This document shows, piece after piece, positions 1-8,531 of a stretch of DNA of 33,726 bases. This DNA comes from a virus, in IMG/VR virus record IMGVR_UViG_3300009158_000014, positions 1 to 33,726 of that record. The stretch is one strand, 5' to 3'. The position numbers and the translations under genes were made by a program. Position 1 is the stretch's first letter, and every line of letters starts with the position of its first letter. A model generated the notes under the pieces. It worked only from the letters and a program-made list of their open reading frames with translations. It did no database searches and was not told the DNA's origin.

Positions 1-123
1 CCGCCGAAACTTGAATCAGGGTCAACAATAGACCCAATACGCGGCAAGAAAGATTGCCCAGCGTTGTTTATGAATGCCAAGTCTGCCGCTAATCCAATGT
101 TGTAATTGCGAAGCGCTGATGTA
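1..123. repeat. Terminal direct repeat, left copy (circular assembly overlap)
   Basis: These 123 bases are identical to 33604-33726. The tailspike reading frame continues in phase from position 1 into 33603, so the repeat is best read as the overlap of a circular contig, not as a biological terminal repeat. The unique genome is then 33,603 bp. Confidence 0.93.
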
Positions 124-2228
124 TTGGACACCATAATGGTGGTGTAATCAGAAGTGTTGACAAATTGCGGAACGGCTGTTCCTGCGTTTGTATTACTGTT
201 TACGCTTAATCTGTTTATCTCAAAATTTGAACTTGTACTACTAGCAAGGAAAGCGCTCACAAGTTTTGAAACCATGTTCCCACTAATGTCATGCGAACAC
301 ACTCCAGAAGAACCGCCCGACCTCGTTGTGATCCGGGCAAATATCTTCATTGGGCCAGTAATTTTGTTGTTGGTGATTGACCCAAAAAGAGGGTAAGTCG
401 ATTCTGTTGCTTCTGAATCTTCGGAAAAACTGTACAGAACTCCTGTGGCTTCAGGAACATTGTTGAAAACCATGTTTCCGTCTACGGTAAACATTCGAGG
501 TCTGGTGCTTACCACTCCCTCATAGAAAAGCACGCATCGACCTCCAGTAGTTCCACTTGCGCCTGTTCCTGATGTGTCAAACGGGTTCACCCCACCCGGC
601 CCAACGTCAAAGTGAAAGATGTTTTGAGACACCACGCCCGAAGTTATTTGTGGATTTATTAAAACGAAACCACCATAGATTGCAAGACTTGCAAATCTAA
701 TTACGTTGTTTGTAATAATGGACTCATCGGCTTGCACCTTAACTGCTCGACCCTTGCAATTTACAAATTGATTGTTTGTAATTGTTGCCGATGAAGGAAT
801 GTATGTCGACCCATATGTCAACCCACCAAACACAACTAACCCGTCGCAATTGATGTTTAGGGTTGCACTTGTTGTTTCGTTGTTTGTAATAGTGTCAAAC
901 AAGTTGCCACTAATATTTGTATTTTGTGGGTAAGTAAGGCTCCCTAAATCTTCCGCAATCACCATGCCTGTAGTGGCGGGATTGTTTGAGCCAACCTGTC
1001 TATCGTGATTCAAGAACTTTGAAGCCGTAACACTAACAAACTTGAATCCACCAAACAACTGGAGTCCACCATTGGAAAACCAAATGGGACTATATGGAGA
1101 CGCCGGAGCTCCAAGCAAAGTTCGCCATGAATTTGAAAACTCGCAATTGTTAACATAAACAGACGATCCGCCTTGAACTGTTTCTATTTTCTTAAAGCAA
1201 ACCTGAGCCTTTTGATTTGCATCAAATCGCAGTCCTTCTAAATTTATGTTGTAACTGCCAGAATAAAAGCAGAACATAAACGCGACTTGGGTGCTTGATG
1301 TGCATTTAATTGTTGCCCCATCACCAACAAGAGATACGTCATTGGTAAGAACCCCAAATATCTGAGCGCCGTTTATTGTGTCCCCCATCGTTGACATCAC
1401 ATATACCCCAGCAGGGAAATACACAGCATTTCCTAGCGTCATGGCTGAATTAATTGCCGCCTGAATGGCTACGCGGTCGTCCGTTGCGCCATCACCAACC
1501 GCCCCGAAGTCTTTCACGCTGACCACGTCGCGCAGCTTGTTCTGCAAGGTGCGTGATGTTGCGCCTGTTCCAGCAGCAAGGAACGAAAGCCGTGCATCGT
1601 TGCCTACAGTCGCCGTAGTGCTTGTCGTGCCATAGGCAACGGCAAACGTGCGTCCGGCAGACAAGTCGCCGCCTCCGGTCAAACCTGTGCCAGCAGTCAT
1701 AACCGTAGCGCCGAGCGCCTTGTTAGACAAGGCCGTGACTAGCCCAGTAATCTGCGCCTGTCCAAGAGTGAGGACATCCGTACCCCCGGTTGCGTGCGTA
1801 CTAGCGTGCGTTGATGGGGTGCGGTCGTTGCTCAGTCGCGCATCGTTACCTACGCACGCGGTCGTACCTGACGAGCCGTAGGAGACGTTCAGCGTGACAT
1901 CAGCCGAAAGAGCGCCACCGCCACCCATGCCCGTCCCAGCGATTACCTGCCGCGTAGTAGCCACTTTGGCAGCAAGGTCGGTGCTAAGGCTTGTGATCTG
2001 CGATTGCGACAGCGTGAGGGGGTCAGACCCGGCCGCTGTGTGGGTGCTAGCGTGAGCGAGTGGAGCAACTGGGGCTGTAAGCCGTGCATCGTTGCCTTGG
2101 CAGATCGTGCCAGCGGTCGTACCAAAGTCTGCGGCAATGGTTCCCGTCCCGGTGATCGTTCCCCCGGTCAAGCCTGTGCCTGCGGTGATGGCGGATACCG
2201 CCCCTACATTGATGACTACGTCAGCCAT
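1..2228 (-). CDS. Tailspike / tail fibre with pectate-lyase-like fold (N-terminal 742 codons; continues at 33603-33291)
   Basis: The ATG at 2228 overlaps the stop of the upstream gene (TAATG). The frame stays open to base 1 and, through the circular junction, to a stop at 33291, giving 846 aa. Residues about 16-218 hold three copies of a roughly 73-residue module (AGTGLTGGG at the start, VGNDARLS in the middle, STHAS..GGTD.LTL later; the third copy is cut short). At about 235-262 comes VKDFGAVGDGATDD, the hallmark of Pectate_lyase_3-type phage tailspikes, followed by a long Ser/Asn/Gly/Thr-rich region rich in beta-helix-like turns. The product probably trimerises at the tail tip and binds or cleaves a surface polysaccharide; no catalytic residues are assigned. 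The part below about position 1400 is clearly AT-richer than the rest of the genome, which suggests recent exchange. Confidence 0.9.
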   Translation of the reverse strand, partial: MADVVINVGAVSAITAGTGLTGGTITGTGTIAADFGTTAGTICQGNDARLTAPVAPLAHASTHTAAGSDPLTLSQSQITSLSTDLAAKVATTRQVIAGTGMGGGGALSADVTLNVSYGSSGTTACVGNDARLSNDRTPSTHASTHATGGTDVLTLGQAQITGLVTALSNKALGATVMTAGTGLTGGGDLSAGRTFAVAYGTTSTTATVGNDARLSFLAAGTGATSRTLQNKLRDVVSVKDFGAVGDGATDDRVAIQAAINSAMTLGNAVYFPAGVYVMSTMGDTINGAQIFGVLTNDVSLVGDGATIKCTSSTQVAFMFCFYSGSYNINLEGLRFDANQKAQVCFKKIETVQGGSSVYVNNCEFSNSWRTLLGAPASPYSPIWFSNGGLQLFGGFKFVSVTASKFLNHDRQVGSNNPATTGMVIAEDLGSLTYPQNTNISGNLFDTITNNETTSATLNINCDGLVVFGGLTYGSTYIPSSATITNNQFVNCKGRAVKVQADESIITNNVIRFASLAIYGGFVLINPQITSGVVSQNIFHFDVGPGGVNPFDTSGTGASGTTGGRCVLFYEGVVSTRPRMFTVDGNMVFNNVPEATGVLYSFSEDSEATESTYPLFGSITNNKITGPMKIFARITTRSGGSSGVCSHDISGNMVSKLVSAFLASSTSSNFEINRLSVNSNTNAGTAVPQFVNTSDYTTIMVSNTSALRNYNIGLAADLAFINNAGQSFLPRIGSIVDPDSSFG

Positions 2229-2587
2229 TAGACTGCTCCTGCTTTGGTGTTTACTTGGGCAGCGCCGAGCGAGATAAGCCGCTTAGTGACGCTGGAAGGG
2301 AAGAAGATGTCGAGGTCATACCGGGCGCTGCCAAGGGGCATAGTGGCAGTCGTAGCGGCTGGGACGATGATTGTCCCGGTCGTCTTGGCTACGTTGAGGG
2401 TAATCATGGGCGGCGACCCTGTAAGGCTTGAAGCGACAAGGAAGCCAGCCACGTCAGGCTGCGAGACGGTCAAGCGCCACTCGGTAGCCGTACTGAGGGC
2501 GGGGTAGGTGTTCGGCCACGTTCCTACGCTGACCGTCTCTTGGTATTCGCCGCCCCTTGAGAAGATGATGTTCCACCGCTGATTCAT
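2228..2587 (-). CDS. Small tail protein with BppU-like/Ig-like domain
   Basis: 119 aa. The ATG at 2587 follows a good Shine-Dalgarno site (AAGGAG), and the stop overlaps the tailspike ATG. The sequence alternates beta strands and has a typical ending (TGTIIVPAATTATMPLGSARYDLDIF), a pattern seen in BppU N-terminal and related small tail proteins whose domain evaluates a tail-fibre-attached beta sandwich. It probably forms part of the baseplate or attaches the tailspike encoded immediately downstream. The family match is from pattern only; a plain unknown tail protein is the alternative. Confidence 0.75.
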   Translation of the reverse strand: MNQRWNIIFSRGGEYQETVSVGTWPNTYPALSTATEWRLTVSQPDVAGFLVASSLTGSPPMITLNVAKTTGTIIVPAATTATMPLGSARYDLDIFFPSSVTKRLISLGAAQVNTKAGAV

Positions 2588-2610
2588 TTCCGCTCCTTAC
2601 TTGGTTCGAC

Positions 2611-4392
2611 CTACTGTTGCTGGACGCAAGTTACCTTAACCGCGTTCGGCATTGAGAACCAATATTGCGGTTCGTAGGGTGGAGTTGGCATTCCTTGGCT
2701 GGTATGCGTTGGGAACTGCTCGACCATGTGAACGATGGTGTCGGTGCAGATCGGGAGCGCCTCAATTGTTGCGTTGCTGTAGTGCGACTGAAGCACCCCG
2801 GGAGCAACGCGGGAGCCGCTGGTGTTCCCGTTCTCGGCCATGTTGCGGGCAACAAGTGCGCCCGCTGCCGTGCGGGCGTATGCCCCGATGGAGACACTTG
2901 GGGTAGCGCCAACGGTCGGGTTTGGCTCGACTTCCACGAACGAATACGCCCAGCGCCAGTTGCCGTAATACTCGCTACCCGTGATCTTTGCCGGGAATGA
3001 GCGGCACATCGGCGGCGGTACGTCAATGATGGTCGCCCCAACGCAATTCCGGTACGCCTGCGCGTTGCCTTTGACGGTGACAATGTCCCTCGGCTCGCTC
3101 CAGCTCGTTCCCTGCAACCCGAAGCGCCAGTCGGTTTCGTCCGCCGAGGTGATGGTGTAGGGCGACCACTCCCCATCAATGACCGCAAGGCGGTAGGAGA
3201 CGTTGCCTAGCTGCCCGATATTAGAAGAAACTGAGGTGTACCAAGGAATCCACCCAGCCCAAACGGTGCGCCCAAAAGGAATGTTGCTGTTGCGGTCGGC
3301 GTAATCGTCCCGCATCTTGGTAGAGAGGGTGGTCGGGTTCCAGCCCGGGCTAGTCGTTAAGACCGCCCCGGTATTGTCCTGCACCACAATTGACGCGTCC
3401 GTGATGTAGGCCGCTCCGATGTCGTTCGGGGCGCGGGAGAAGGTAGCCGCCGAGCCTGCCGCATAGACTTGGCTTGTCGTGAAACTTTGCCCGGTAGCGG
3501 GGACGTTGGCAATGGTGCAATTGTCGTAGTACGTCAAGCCCTCGACCATGCGCTGAGGAAACACCACGCTACAAGTGAGCGGGGCGCGGGCATTAAACCC
3601 ATTCGCGTTGTAAAGGGTGACTAGCGCGTCGGTACTGGCTGCTGGGCCGTTGACGGGCTGCATCCCTCCCCGCATCGCCGTCTTGTAGCCGCTCATCTTG
3701 AGGTTGTATTGTCCCTTCAGATTGCTGCGGCTAATGAACCGCGTAGCTGTGCCGTCGCTAATGATGACCTGCTGATTCGCCACCGCAATCGCATCAAGAA
3801 CCGTAGCAAGGCTGACGTTTGGCGAGCCGTAAAGGTCGCTCAATCGCCTCATGTACTCCGGGCTTCGCACCGTAAACCCAACCGGGGCAGTTAGGTTGTC
3901 GGCGCTTGCCGCCGTGCTGACTTGTGCAAGGAGTTCGGTGTAGGTCGTAATCGGAGTCGGAGCAGTCGCGTCATTGACCTGCCAACGACCGTCCGACGAC
4001 CACGTTGGGGCAAGGGCAATACCAAGAACGGCCGCCGATGAGAATTGCCAGTACCAACGCTCGTCCACGAATTCCACTAGCACCGCTCCGCCTTGCTGTG
4101 TCCAGTAGAACGGCTGTGGAGGGCGGGCGTACAAGCCGCTGATGACCACCGACAACCCGCTTGAATCCTCAAGGGTCAGGGAGACGGTTGTCTCGGCGTA
4201 GAGTTCCGTGAGCTGCGTTGAGGCAATCAGGACGCTGACGCGAGTGTGCTGCGTCATCCCGACCGGAACATCTACCCGGAACAAGTCAGCCTCGGGGATG
4301 CCAATCTGCCGCGCCGTGTCCTGCATCACAGCATCAGGCAAGAGGACAGGGATGATGTCCACGCCAGAAGTGATGTACGCCTGTACGCCCAT
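2611..4392 (-). CDS. Large tail tip / minor tail protein, unknown family
   Basis: 593 aa. The ATG at 4392 overlaps the stop of the preceding gene (TAATG), so the two tail-tip genes are translationally coupled. The N-terminal ~180 residues (SVLIASTQLTELYAETTVSL, FVDERWYWQF) look like a hub-type domain and the remainder is Ser/Thr/Asn-rich beta sequence. I recognise no enzymatic motif and no NlpC/P60 peptidase. Position between the tape measure and tailspike genes argues for the distal tail tip. Function beyond structural is not supported. Confidence 0.8.
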   Translation of the reverse strand: MGVQAYITSGVDIIPVLLPDAVMQDTARQIGIPEADLFRVDVPVGMTQHTRVSVLIASTQLTELYAETTVSLTLEDSSGLSVVISGLYARPPQPFYWTQQGGAVLVEFVDERWYWQFSSAAVLGIALAPTWSSDGRWQVNDATAPTPITTYTELLAQVSTAASADNLTAPVGFTVRSPEYMRRLSDLYGSPNVSLATVLDAIAVANQQVIISDGTATRFISRSNLKGQYNLKMSGYKTAMRGGMQPVNGPAASTDALVTLYNANGFNARAPLTCSVVFPQRMVEGLTYYDNCTIANVPATGQSFTTSQVYAAGSAATFSRAPNDIGAAYITDASIVVQDNTGAVLTTSPGWNPTTLSTKMRDDYADRNSNIPFGRTVWAGWIPWYTSVSSNIGQLGNVSYRLAVIDGEWSPYTITSADETDWRFGLQGTSWSEPRDIVTVKGNAQAYRNCVGATIIDVPPPMCRSFPAKITGSEYYGNWRWAYSFVEVEPNPTVGATPSVSIGAYARTAAGALVARNMAENGNTSGSRVAPGVLQSHYSNATIEALPICTDTIVHMVEQFPTHTSQGMPTPPYEPQYWFSMPNAVKVTCVQQQ

Positions 4393-6224
4393 TACGCGTA
4401 ATCCTGTGGCGTTCCAAGTTGATAGGCCTGCGCGTCACTACCGAGCGCGAGAACCGATGCGCCCGGGGTCTGCACGTCAGGGTCGTATCCAAGTGTGAGC
4501 GGAGCCGCAACGCTGGGGCTTGCGCCTGTCGGCCACCATTGCCGACGACCTGCCACGGTTGAATAGCCGTTGCTCGTTGCCCCGCCACCGTCATACGACT
4601 CAAGCGTGCGGGTGTAGACCCCGATGAATGTCCGGTTTCCACCCTGATCGACTTCGCCGAAATTGACCTTCCAGTCATCGGTTACAACCACGAACCCGCT
4701 CGGGATTGGTCGGAAGGTGCGGACGGGAGGGATGTTCGTCCGCTTGACGATGGTTGTCTCTTCAACCGTGACCACCGCCTTGCCCGTCTGGAAGACAAAG
4801 TCGGAGCCTTCGGTGTAGAGCGTTTGCAGTCGGTGCATCCGCGTGTTGGTGTTCACCTTGGTAGAGGTGATCGCTTGGTCAACAGAGGTGACAACCCCTT
4901 GATTGTCATACTGTGCAATGGGTGTCTCAAACGGCCCGGTAGACATAGTTGCGTTGGCGGTCGCAAGTTCTGTGTCCGGAATACTGATAGAGATGGTCGG
5001 CGTACCGGGGCTGCAATAGTCGGTAATGACTGCGATACAAGACGACACCGCTATGGTCTGCGGCTGGCCTGAATTCAGCTTGGCGCTTGTGCCGTTTCCG
5101 TACCAATGCGGAACACCAGCCACGCCCTTATATGGCCCGTATGGATCTGAGTAGGTCGGGCATGATCTGCCAACCGTGAAGAACTTGCCGATGTACTGAG
5201 CAAGCGGAACAGACCCGTTTACAACGCCCACGATGTCCGTACCAACGGCTGGGGAAAGGGCTTCAAGTTCAAACCTGATCTTGGCCTTCTTGAACATATC
5301 CTGCTCAGTCACCACTAGCCGCATGATCTTGCAGCGCACAAAATTGATGCGGGATTGCGCCAGCACAACCGCCGACCAAATCATGTGTCGCACGTCCCCG
5401 GTGACATCGCCTTCAAGGTCGCAGTTGAATTTCAGCGTTGCATATGTAAGGGCAGACGCATTGCGCTCGTAGGTGAAATCAGCCGACCCGGTAAACGCGC
5501 TATCCGGCAATGCCGTGCGAGCGTTGGAGTCGGTGATTTCGTAGATGAGGGTGTTGCCTGTTTCGTTGTAGGCAAAGGTCTGCGAGTCGCGCCGCCAATT
5601 CCCTTCCATAGTCATAACTGGGAGAATGGCGCGGCGGAACAAATCCGCCCACGGCGCTCTAGTTATGACCTGCCCAACGGTTCCATTGAGAGCTGCGCTG
5701 TGTCCGGTTGCCGTTGCGCCAAGGTTTACTACCAGCGTGCCAGACACCGTTCGCGTGATATGACCAGCCGCATCTAACGAGAACCGCGAAGTCCAACGGT
5801 GCGAGGTAATTGGGTAGGGAACATTGAAGTCGCCAATGTTGCCGGGATATGCAATCGCCGCCATAACGGTAAAATTGCAAACTGCTGCCCGTATGCCGCT
5901 GATTTCCGTGACGTTTATAGTTACAAGCGGGCCGCGCAAAGCGTCTGGGTAAATGACGGAAAATAAATCTTGGTCGCCCTCTGGTGTGCTAACGAAAAGA
6001 TTTACACCTGTGACGCGGCCAACAACGCCAATATTCAAGTCTTGCAATTTAACGTATGTGTTTAATCCGTCCGAAATTAAACCACTACCGGAAACGTGTA
6101 TTTCATAACGAATAAGCGTGAAACCATCTTCAGCGTAGATAGGTCGCCATTCGTAGGAAGAAATGTTGACATTATCAATTCGGTAAATTTCTGTGTCATA
6201 AATAACCGTCAGGTGGGTTGGCAT
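4392..6224 (-). CDS. Large tail tip / minor tail protein, unknown family
   Basis: 610 aa. The ATG at 6224 lies just after the tape-measure stop (TAATCATG). It begins MPTHLTVIYDTEIYRIDNVN and is strongly beta-rich, with several Trp/Tyr-flanked strands and a central stretch containing DLEGDVTGDVRHMIW. No known catalytic motif is seen. Position immediately after the tape measure matches distal-tail or tail-hub proteins of siphoviruses. The N-terminal coding part (about 5850-6224) is AT-richer than the rest of the gene, a hint of mosaic exchange. The structural call is an inference from position and composition. Confidence 0.8.
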   Translation of the reverse strand: MPTHLTVIYDTEIYRIDNVNISSYEWRPIYAEDGFTLIRYEIHVSGSGLISDGLNTYVKLQDLNIGVVGRVTGVNLFVSTPEGDQDLFSVIYPDALRGPLVTINVTEISGIRAAVCNFTVMAAIAYPGNIGDFNVPYPITSHRWTSRFSLDAAGHITRTVSGTLVVNLGATATGHSAALNGTVGQVITRAPWADLFRRAILPVMTMEGNWRRDSQTFAYNETGNTLIYEITDSNARTALPDSAFTGSADFTYERNASALTYATLKFNCDLEGDVTGDVRHMIWSAVVLAQSRINFVRCKIMRLVVTEQDMFKKAKIRFELEALSPAVGTDIVGVVNGSVPLAQYIGKFFTVGRSCPTYSDPYGPYKGVAGVPHWYGNGTSAKLNSGQPQTIAVSSCIAVITDYCSPGTPTISISIPDTELATANATMSTGPFETPIAQYDNQGVVTSVDQAITSTKVNTNTRMHRLQTLYTEGSDFVFQTGKAVVTVEETTIVKRTNIPPVRTFRPIPSGFVVVTDDWKVNFGEVDQGGNRTFIGVYTRTLESYDGGGATSNGYSTVAGRRQWWPTGASPSVAAPLTLGYDPDVQTPGASVLALGSDAQAYQLGTPQDYA

Positions 6225-6226
6225 GA

Positions 6227-7069
6227 TTAAACTTTCGCTCCCATGAGGGCTAGGTCTGCAAGGAACGGAGCATTTAGCGCCCTGTAATTATTAGGGTCTG
6301 GGGTCTTGCGGTTGAGAGAGCGAAGCTCCCTTTCAATGTCTCGCCACAACTTGACAATCGGAGACTCTGGCATTGCCCAATCAAACAAATCAAGACCGCC
6401 AGCGGGAATAAACTTACGAGCGGCTTCGCGTGATGCGCCGCCATAGGTTGCATACTTTGACGCTTCGGCCATGTATTTCGCAAACGCAGCCATGACGTTA
6501 ATGATCTTGGGCAAACTGCGAACAATGCTTTCCAAGATGTCCCCTAGTAGTTTGGTGATGGGGCGAAGGAATACCGAACCCATAGAAGCAAGCACCGTCT
6601 TGATCTCAAGCGTAGCCCGGTCAACCCGACCCGCTTCCTTGATCTGCGACCCGATGCTTCCGCCATACTGACTGCCAAGCCGGAACTTGGTCATCATCAT
6701 GGTGATTTCATTCCCCATCTCTGCCATCTGAATGCCCGGGCTGTATTCGCGGATTTCGCCAGCCATCTCCATGATGAACTTGTGCAGGGACAGAAGGGCA
6801 TCGGCAACCGCCTTCACCGCCGAAATCAATACCCCAAACGCGGCAGCGGCTACCCCAATAGCCATACTAATGCCAGCCAATGCTTTCCCTACCATCCCAA
6901 TCGCTCCGTCTACTGCCTTGCCAGCGGAATCAAGTGCCTTGTTCATGCCTTGCCCAAGAATGGACTTGACTGCTCCGGCTCCCGATGATCCGCCACCAGC
7001 CGCAGCGCCGCCCGCAGACGAACCGCCGCCCTCGTTGATGTCGATGGTGATCTTGCCTAGGTCTTGCAT
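6227..7069 (-). CDS. Short tape measure-like protein
   Basis: 280 aa from the ATG at 7069, which overlaps the upstream stop (TAATG); an in-frame ATG at 7084 would overlap the upstream gene by 16 bases and is less likely. After a Gly/Ser/Ala-rich segment comes a long hydrophobic stretch (GMVGKALAGISMAIGVAAAA and following), then amphipathic helices (MMMTKFRLGSQYGG, LGDILESIVRSLPKIINVMA). Helical, with hydrophobic segments, directly downstream of the tail chaperone genes: the tape measure position. It is unusually short. At the usual ~0.15 nm per residue it would set a tail of roughly 40 nm. It could instead be a tail-tip membrane-insertion protein. Confidence 0.7.
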   Translation of the reverse strand: MQDLGKITIDINEGGGSSAGGAAAGGGSSGAGAVKSILGQGMNKALDSAGKAVDGAIGMVGKALAGISMAIGVAAAAFGVLISAVKAVADALLSLHKFIMEMAGEIREYSPGIQMAEMGNEITMMMTKFRLGSQYGGSIGSQIKEAGRVDRATLEIKTVLASMGSVFLRPITKLLGDILESIVRSLPKIINVMAAFAKYMAEASKYATYGGASREAARKFIPAGGLDLFDWAMPESPIVKLWRDIERELRSLNRKTPDPNNYRALNAPFLADLALMGAKV

Positions 7070-7533
7070 TATTGAACCTCCCATGTCATCTCAAACGCGC
7101 ACAGGAAAGTCTCGGTTCCACGCATCCAACCGACCGCCTCGTCTACCGCCTCGATCTGCCCACCGCTGCGCCATGTGAGCGGGATGGTCAGCCGACCACC
7201 AAGCGTGTTCTGGATCAGAAGCGTGCGTAGCCCGTCGATGAATTGCTCAATACCTTCACCCCCGGCAATGCGCTCGGTAGCCCGGTTGGTATTGTCGAGC
7301 AGGCCGCGCCACCAGACCGTGATCTGGATCGTTGACTCAAGCAGCCCAACGCCGCTACGAGGGTGCAGGGCAGCGTCGCCGCTCGGGACGATCTGTACCG
7401 CATACTGGGCAAGCATCTCGTCTCCGGGCTTCTCCGCCACATACACGGCATCCCCGTAGTTGTTCGCGGACATCCAATTACGGATTTCGTCACGCAGCGC
7501 AAGCCAAATTCCAGCGTTACCTTGCACGGTCAT
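7069..7533 (-). CDS. Tail completion / terminator-like protein
   Basis: 154 aa. Its ATG overlaps the stop of the frameshift extension (ATGA) and its stop overlaps the tape-measure ATG. Recognisable features are a helical start (IWLALRDEIRNWM) and beta strands such as STIQITVWWRGL and ETFLCAFEMTWEVQ, the arrangement of small tail-terminator/minor tail proteins that decorate a tail ring. Lying between chaperone and tape measure is unusual for a terminator, so the exact role is open. No sequence motif fixes the family. Confidence 0.7.
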   Translation of the reverse strand: MTVQGNAGIWLALRDEIRNWMSANNYGDAVYVAEKPGDEMLAQYAVQIVPSGDAALHPRSGVGLLESTIQITVWWRGLLDNTNRATERIAGGEGIEQFIDGLRTLLIQNTLGGRLTIPLTWRSGGQIEAVDEAVGWMRGTETFLCAFEMTWEVQ

Positions 7534-7790
7534 CGTTGCTCTACCGCCTTGCTGTGTTGAATTTGCATACGCGTCTTGAAGGCAAGGGATGCGTCACCCG
7601 TAGCAAGGCGAATGGTGTGCTCGGTCAGCTCGGGCGATCCAAACGCAACAGCAATGCCTTGCGCGAATACGAGGGACTGTCGCGCTTCAATCATGGGGAT
7701 GTTCTGCGCTAGTCCCATTGCTGTGTTCTCGTCAAATTCCGAGGGGAGCCGTCCGTATGTCGCAACGAATAGGGATACTCCCCTTGCTAT
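7530..7790 (-). CDS. GT-type C-terminal extension of tail assembly chaperone, reached by -1 frameshift
   Basis: After the upstream 84-aa chaperone reads to its last sense codon AAA (7792-7790), a -1 slip re-reads base 7790 and continues ATA-GCA-AGG to a TGA at 7532-7530, adding 86 residues (fusion about 170 aa). The extension frame is open back to the slippery site and reads naturally (GRLPSEFDENTAMGLAQNIP). The only ATG start for a free-standing protein (7718) would discard half of this conserved-looking stretch. In lambda-like phages the longer GT product binds tape measure and tube protein during tail assembly. An independent 62-aa gene is the alternative. Confidence 0.75.
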   Translation of the reverse strand: MARGVSLFVATYGRLPSEFDENTAMGLAQNIPMIEARQSLVFAQGIAVAFGSPELTEHTIRLATGDASLAFKTRMQIQHSKAVEQR

Positions 7791-7796
7791 TTTCCC
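7742..7796 (-). promoter_or_regulatory. Programmed -1 ribosomal frameshift signal
   Basis: The minus strand carries the slippery heptamer G-GGA-AAA (7796-7790) in the correct zero frame, directly followed by the TAG stop. Five bases after the heptamer, AGGGGAG (7784-7778) can pair perfectly with CTCCCCT (7748-7742). Heptamer, short spacer and downstream stem are the classical layout; lambda G/GT uses G-GGA-AAG. Confidence 0.82.
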
Positions 7797-8041
7797 GCCT
7801 GCTCTACCGCCTGACCCATACGCGCAAAGACTGCAAAGAGGATCTCGTCCGACGCGTTAGCAGCTACTTCGGGCGAGCGTGCTACTTTTCGTAAGGCTGC
7901 TGCGACATCCGCGACTTGCGGTTGCCCGTCTTGCTTTCCGCTCAATGCGGCGAGCGCCTCGTTCCATTGAACTACCAACGCGCCGGACGGGATTTCGATG
8001 CGGAACAAGAGCGGGTCGGTATCTGGGGAAAGGTCGATCAT
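7787..8041 (-). CDS. Tail assembly chaperone (lambda G-like, short product)
   Basis: 84 aa from the ATG at 8041, one base after the stop of the tail tube gene; a TTG at 8065 is a longer but less likely start. The sequence is small, acidic and helical (VQWNEALAALSGKQDGQPQV, PEVAANASDEILFAVFARMG). It sits between the tube protein and the tape measure, and ends at a canonical -1 frameshift site. This gene order and the frameshift are the defining marks of tail assembly chaperone pairs, whose sequences are otherwise poorly conserved. Confidence 0.8.
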   Translation of the reverse strand: MIDLSPDTDPLLFRIEIPSGALVVQWNEALAALSGKQDGQPQVADVAAALRKVARSPEVAANASDEILFAVFARMGQAVEQAGK

Positions 8042-8042
8042 G

Positions 8043-8531
8043 TCAAGTAGTATAAGAAGCGGCAAGCAAATTGCTACCGTCTGGGATGGCGCGGAAGGTC
8101 AAACCCATACGTTGCTCGACGTTACCGAATTGCGAGTGAGCAAACCCCTCGCCCATCACGAAGCAACGCCCAAAGGTGTAGCCCGTCTTGTTGACTGTTG
8201 CCGGGGCGATCTTGACCCCAAACGTGCCGCTATCAGCAACGAGCAAGCGGCCAACGGTCGAGGAGAACGCCGCCCCGCGCTGGCGCGTCTGAAGGCTTGT
8301 CAGAACCGCCGCGTCCCACTTAACCAACGTGACGGTAATCGTCGCGCTCGTGTTTTGTACCACCATCTCCTCAGGAGTCGCACCCGACGAAACGGTCTTG
8401 ATCTCATGGATGTTGTCCGAATAGGTGACCTGCGGGAGGCTGTCGTTGTCGGTCTGCCCGAGTTCGACATACCCAGCCCCGACATTGACGAAGATTGACG
8501 TTGGGCCAGCGACGAAGATTGCGGTTGCCAT
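8043..8531 (-). CDS. Major tail (tube) protein
   Basis: 162 aa. The ATG at 8531 overlaps the preceding stop (TAATG). The protein is beta-rich with the flow typical of tube proteins: an N-terminal strand pair (TSIFVNVGAGYVELGQTDND), VVQNTSATITVTLVKWDAAV in the middle, and a C-terminal strand (MGLTFRAIPDGSNLLAA). The SATITVTL...WD pattern resembles tail tube families. It is followed directly by the frameshifting chaperone genes, which is the standard order. There is no sheath gene, so the tail should be non-contractile. Confidence 0.75.
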   Translation of the reverse strand: MATAIFVAGPTSIFVNVGAGYVELGQTDNDSLPQVTYSDNIHEIKTVSSGATPEEMVVQNTSATITVTLVKWDAAVLTSLQTRQRGAAFSSTVGRLLVADSGTFGVKIAPATVNKTGYTFGRCFVMGEGFAHSQFGNVEQRMGLTFRAIPDGSNLLAASYTT

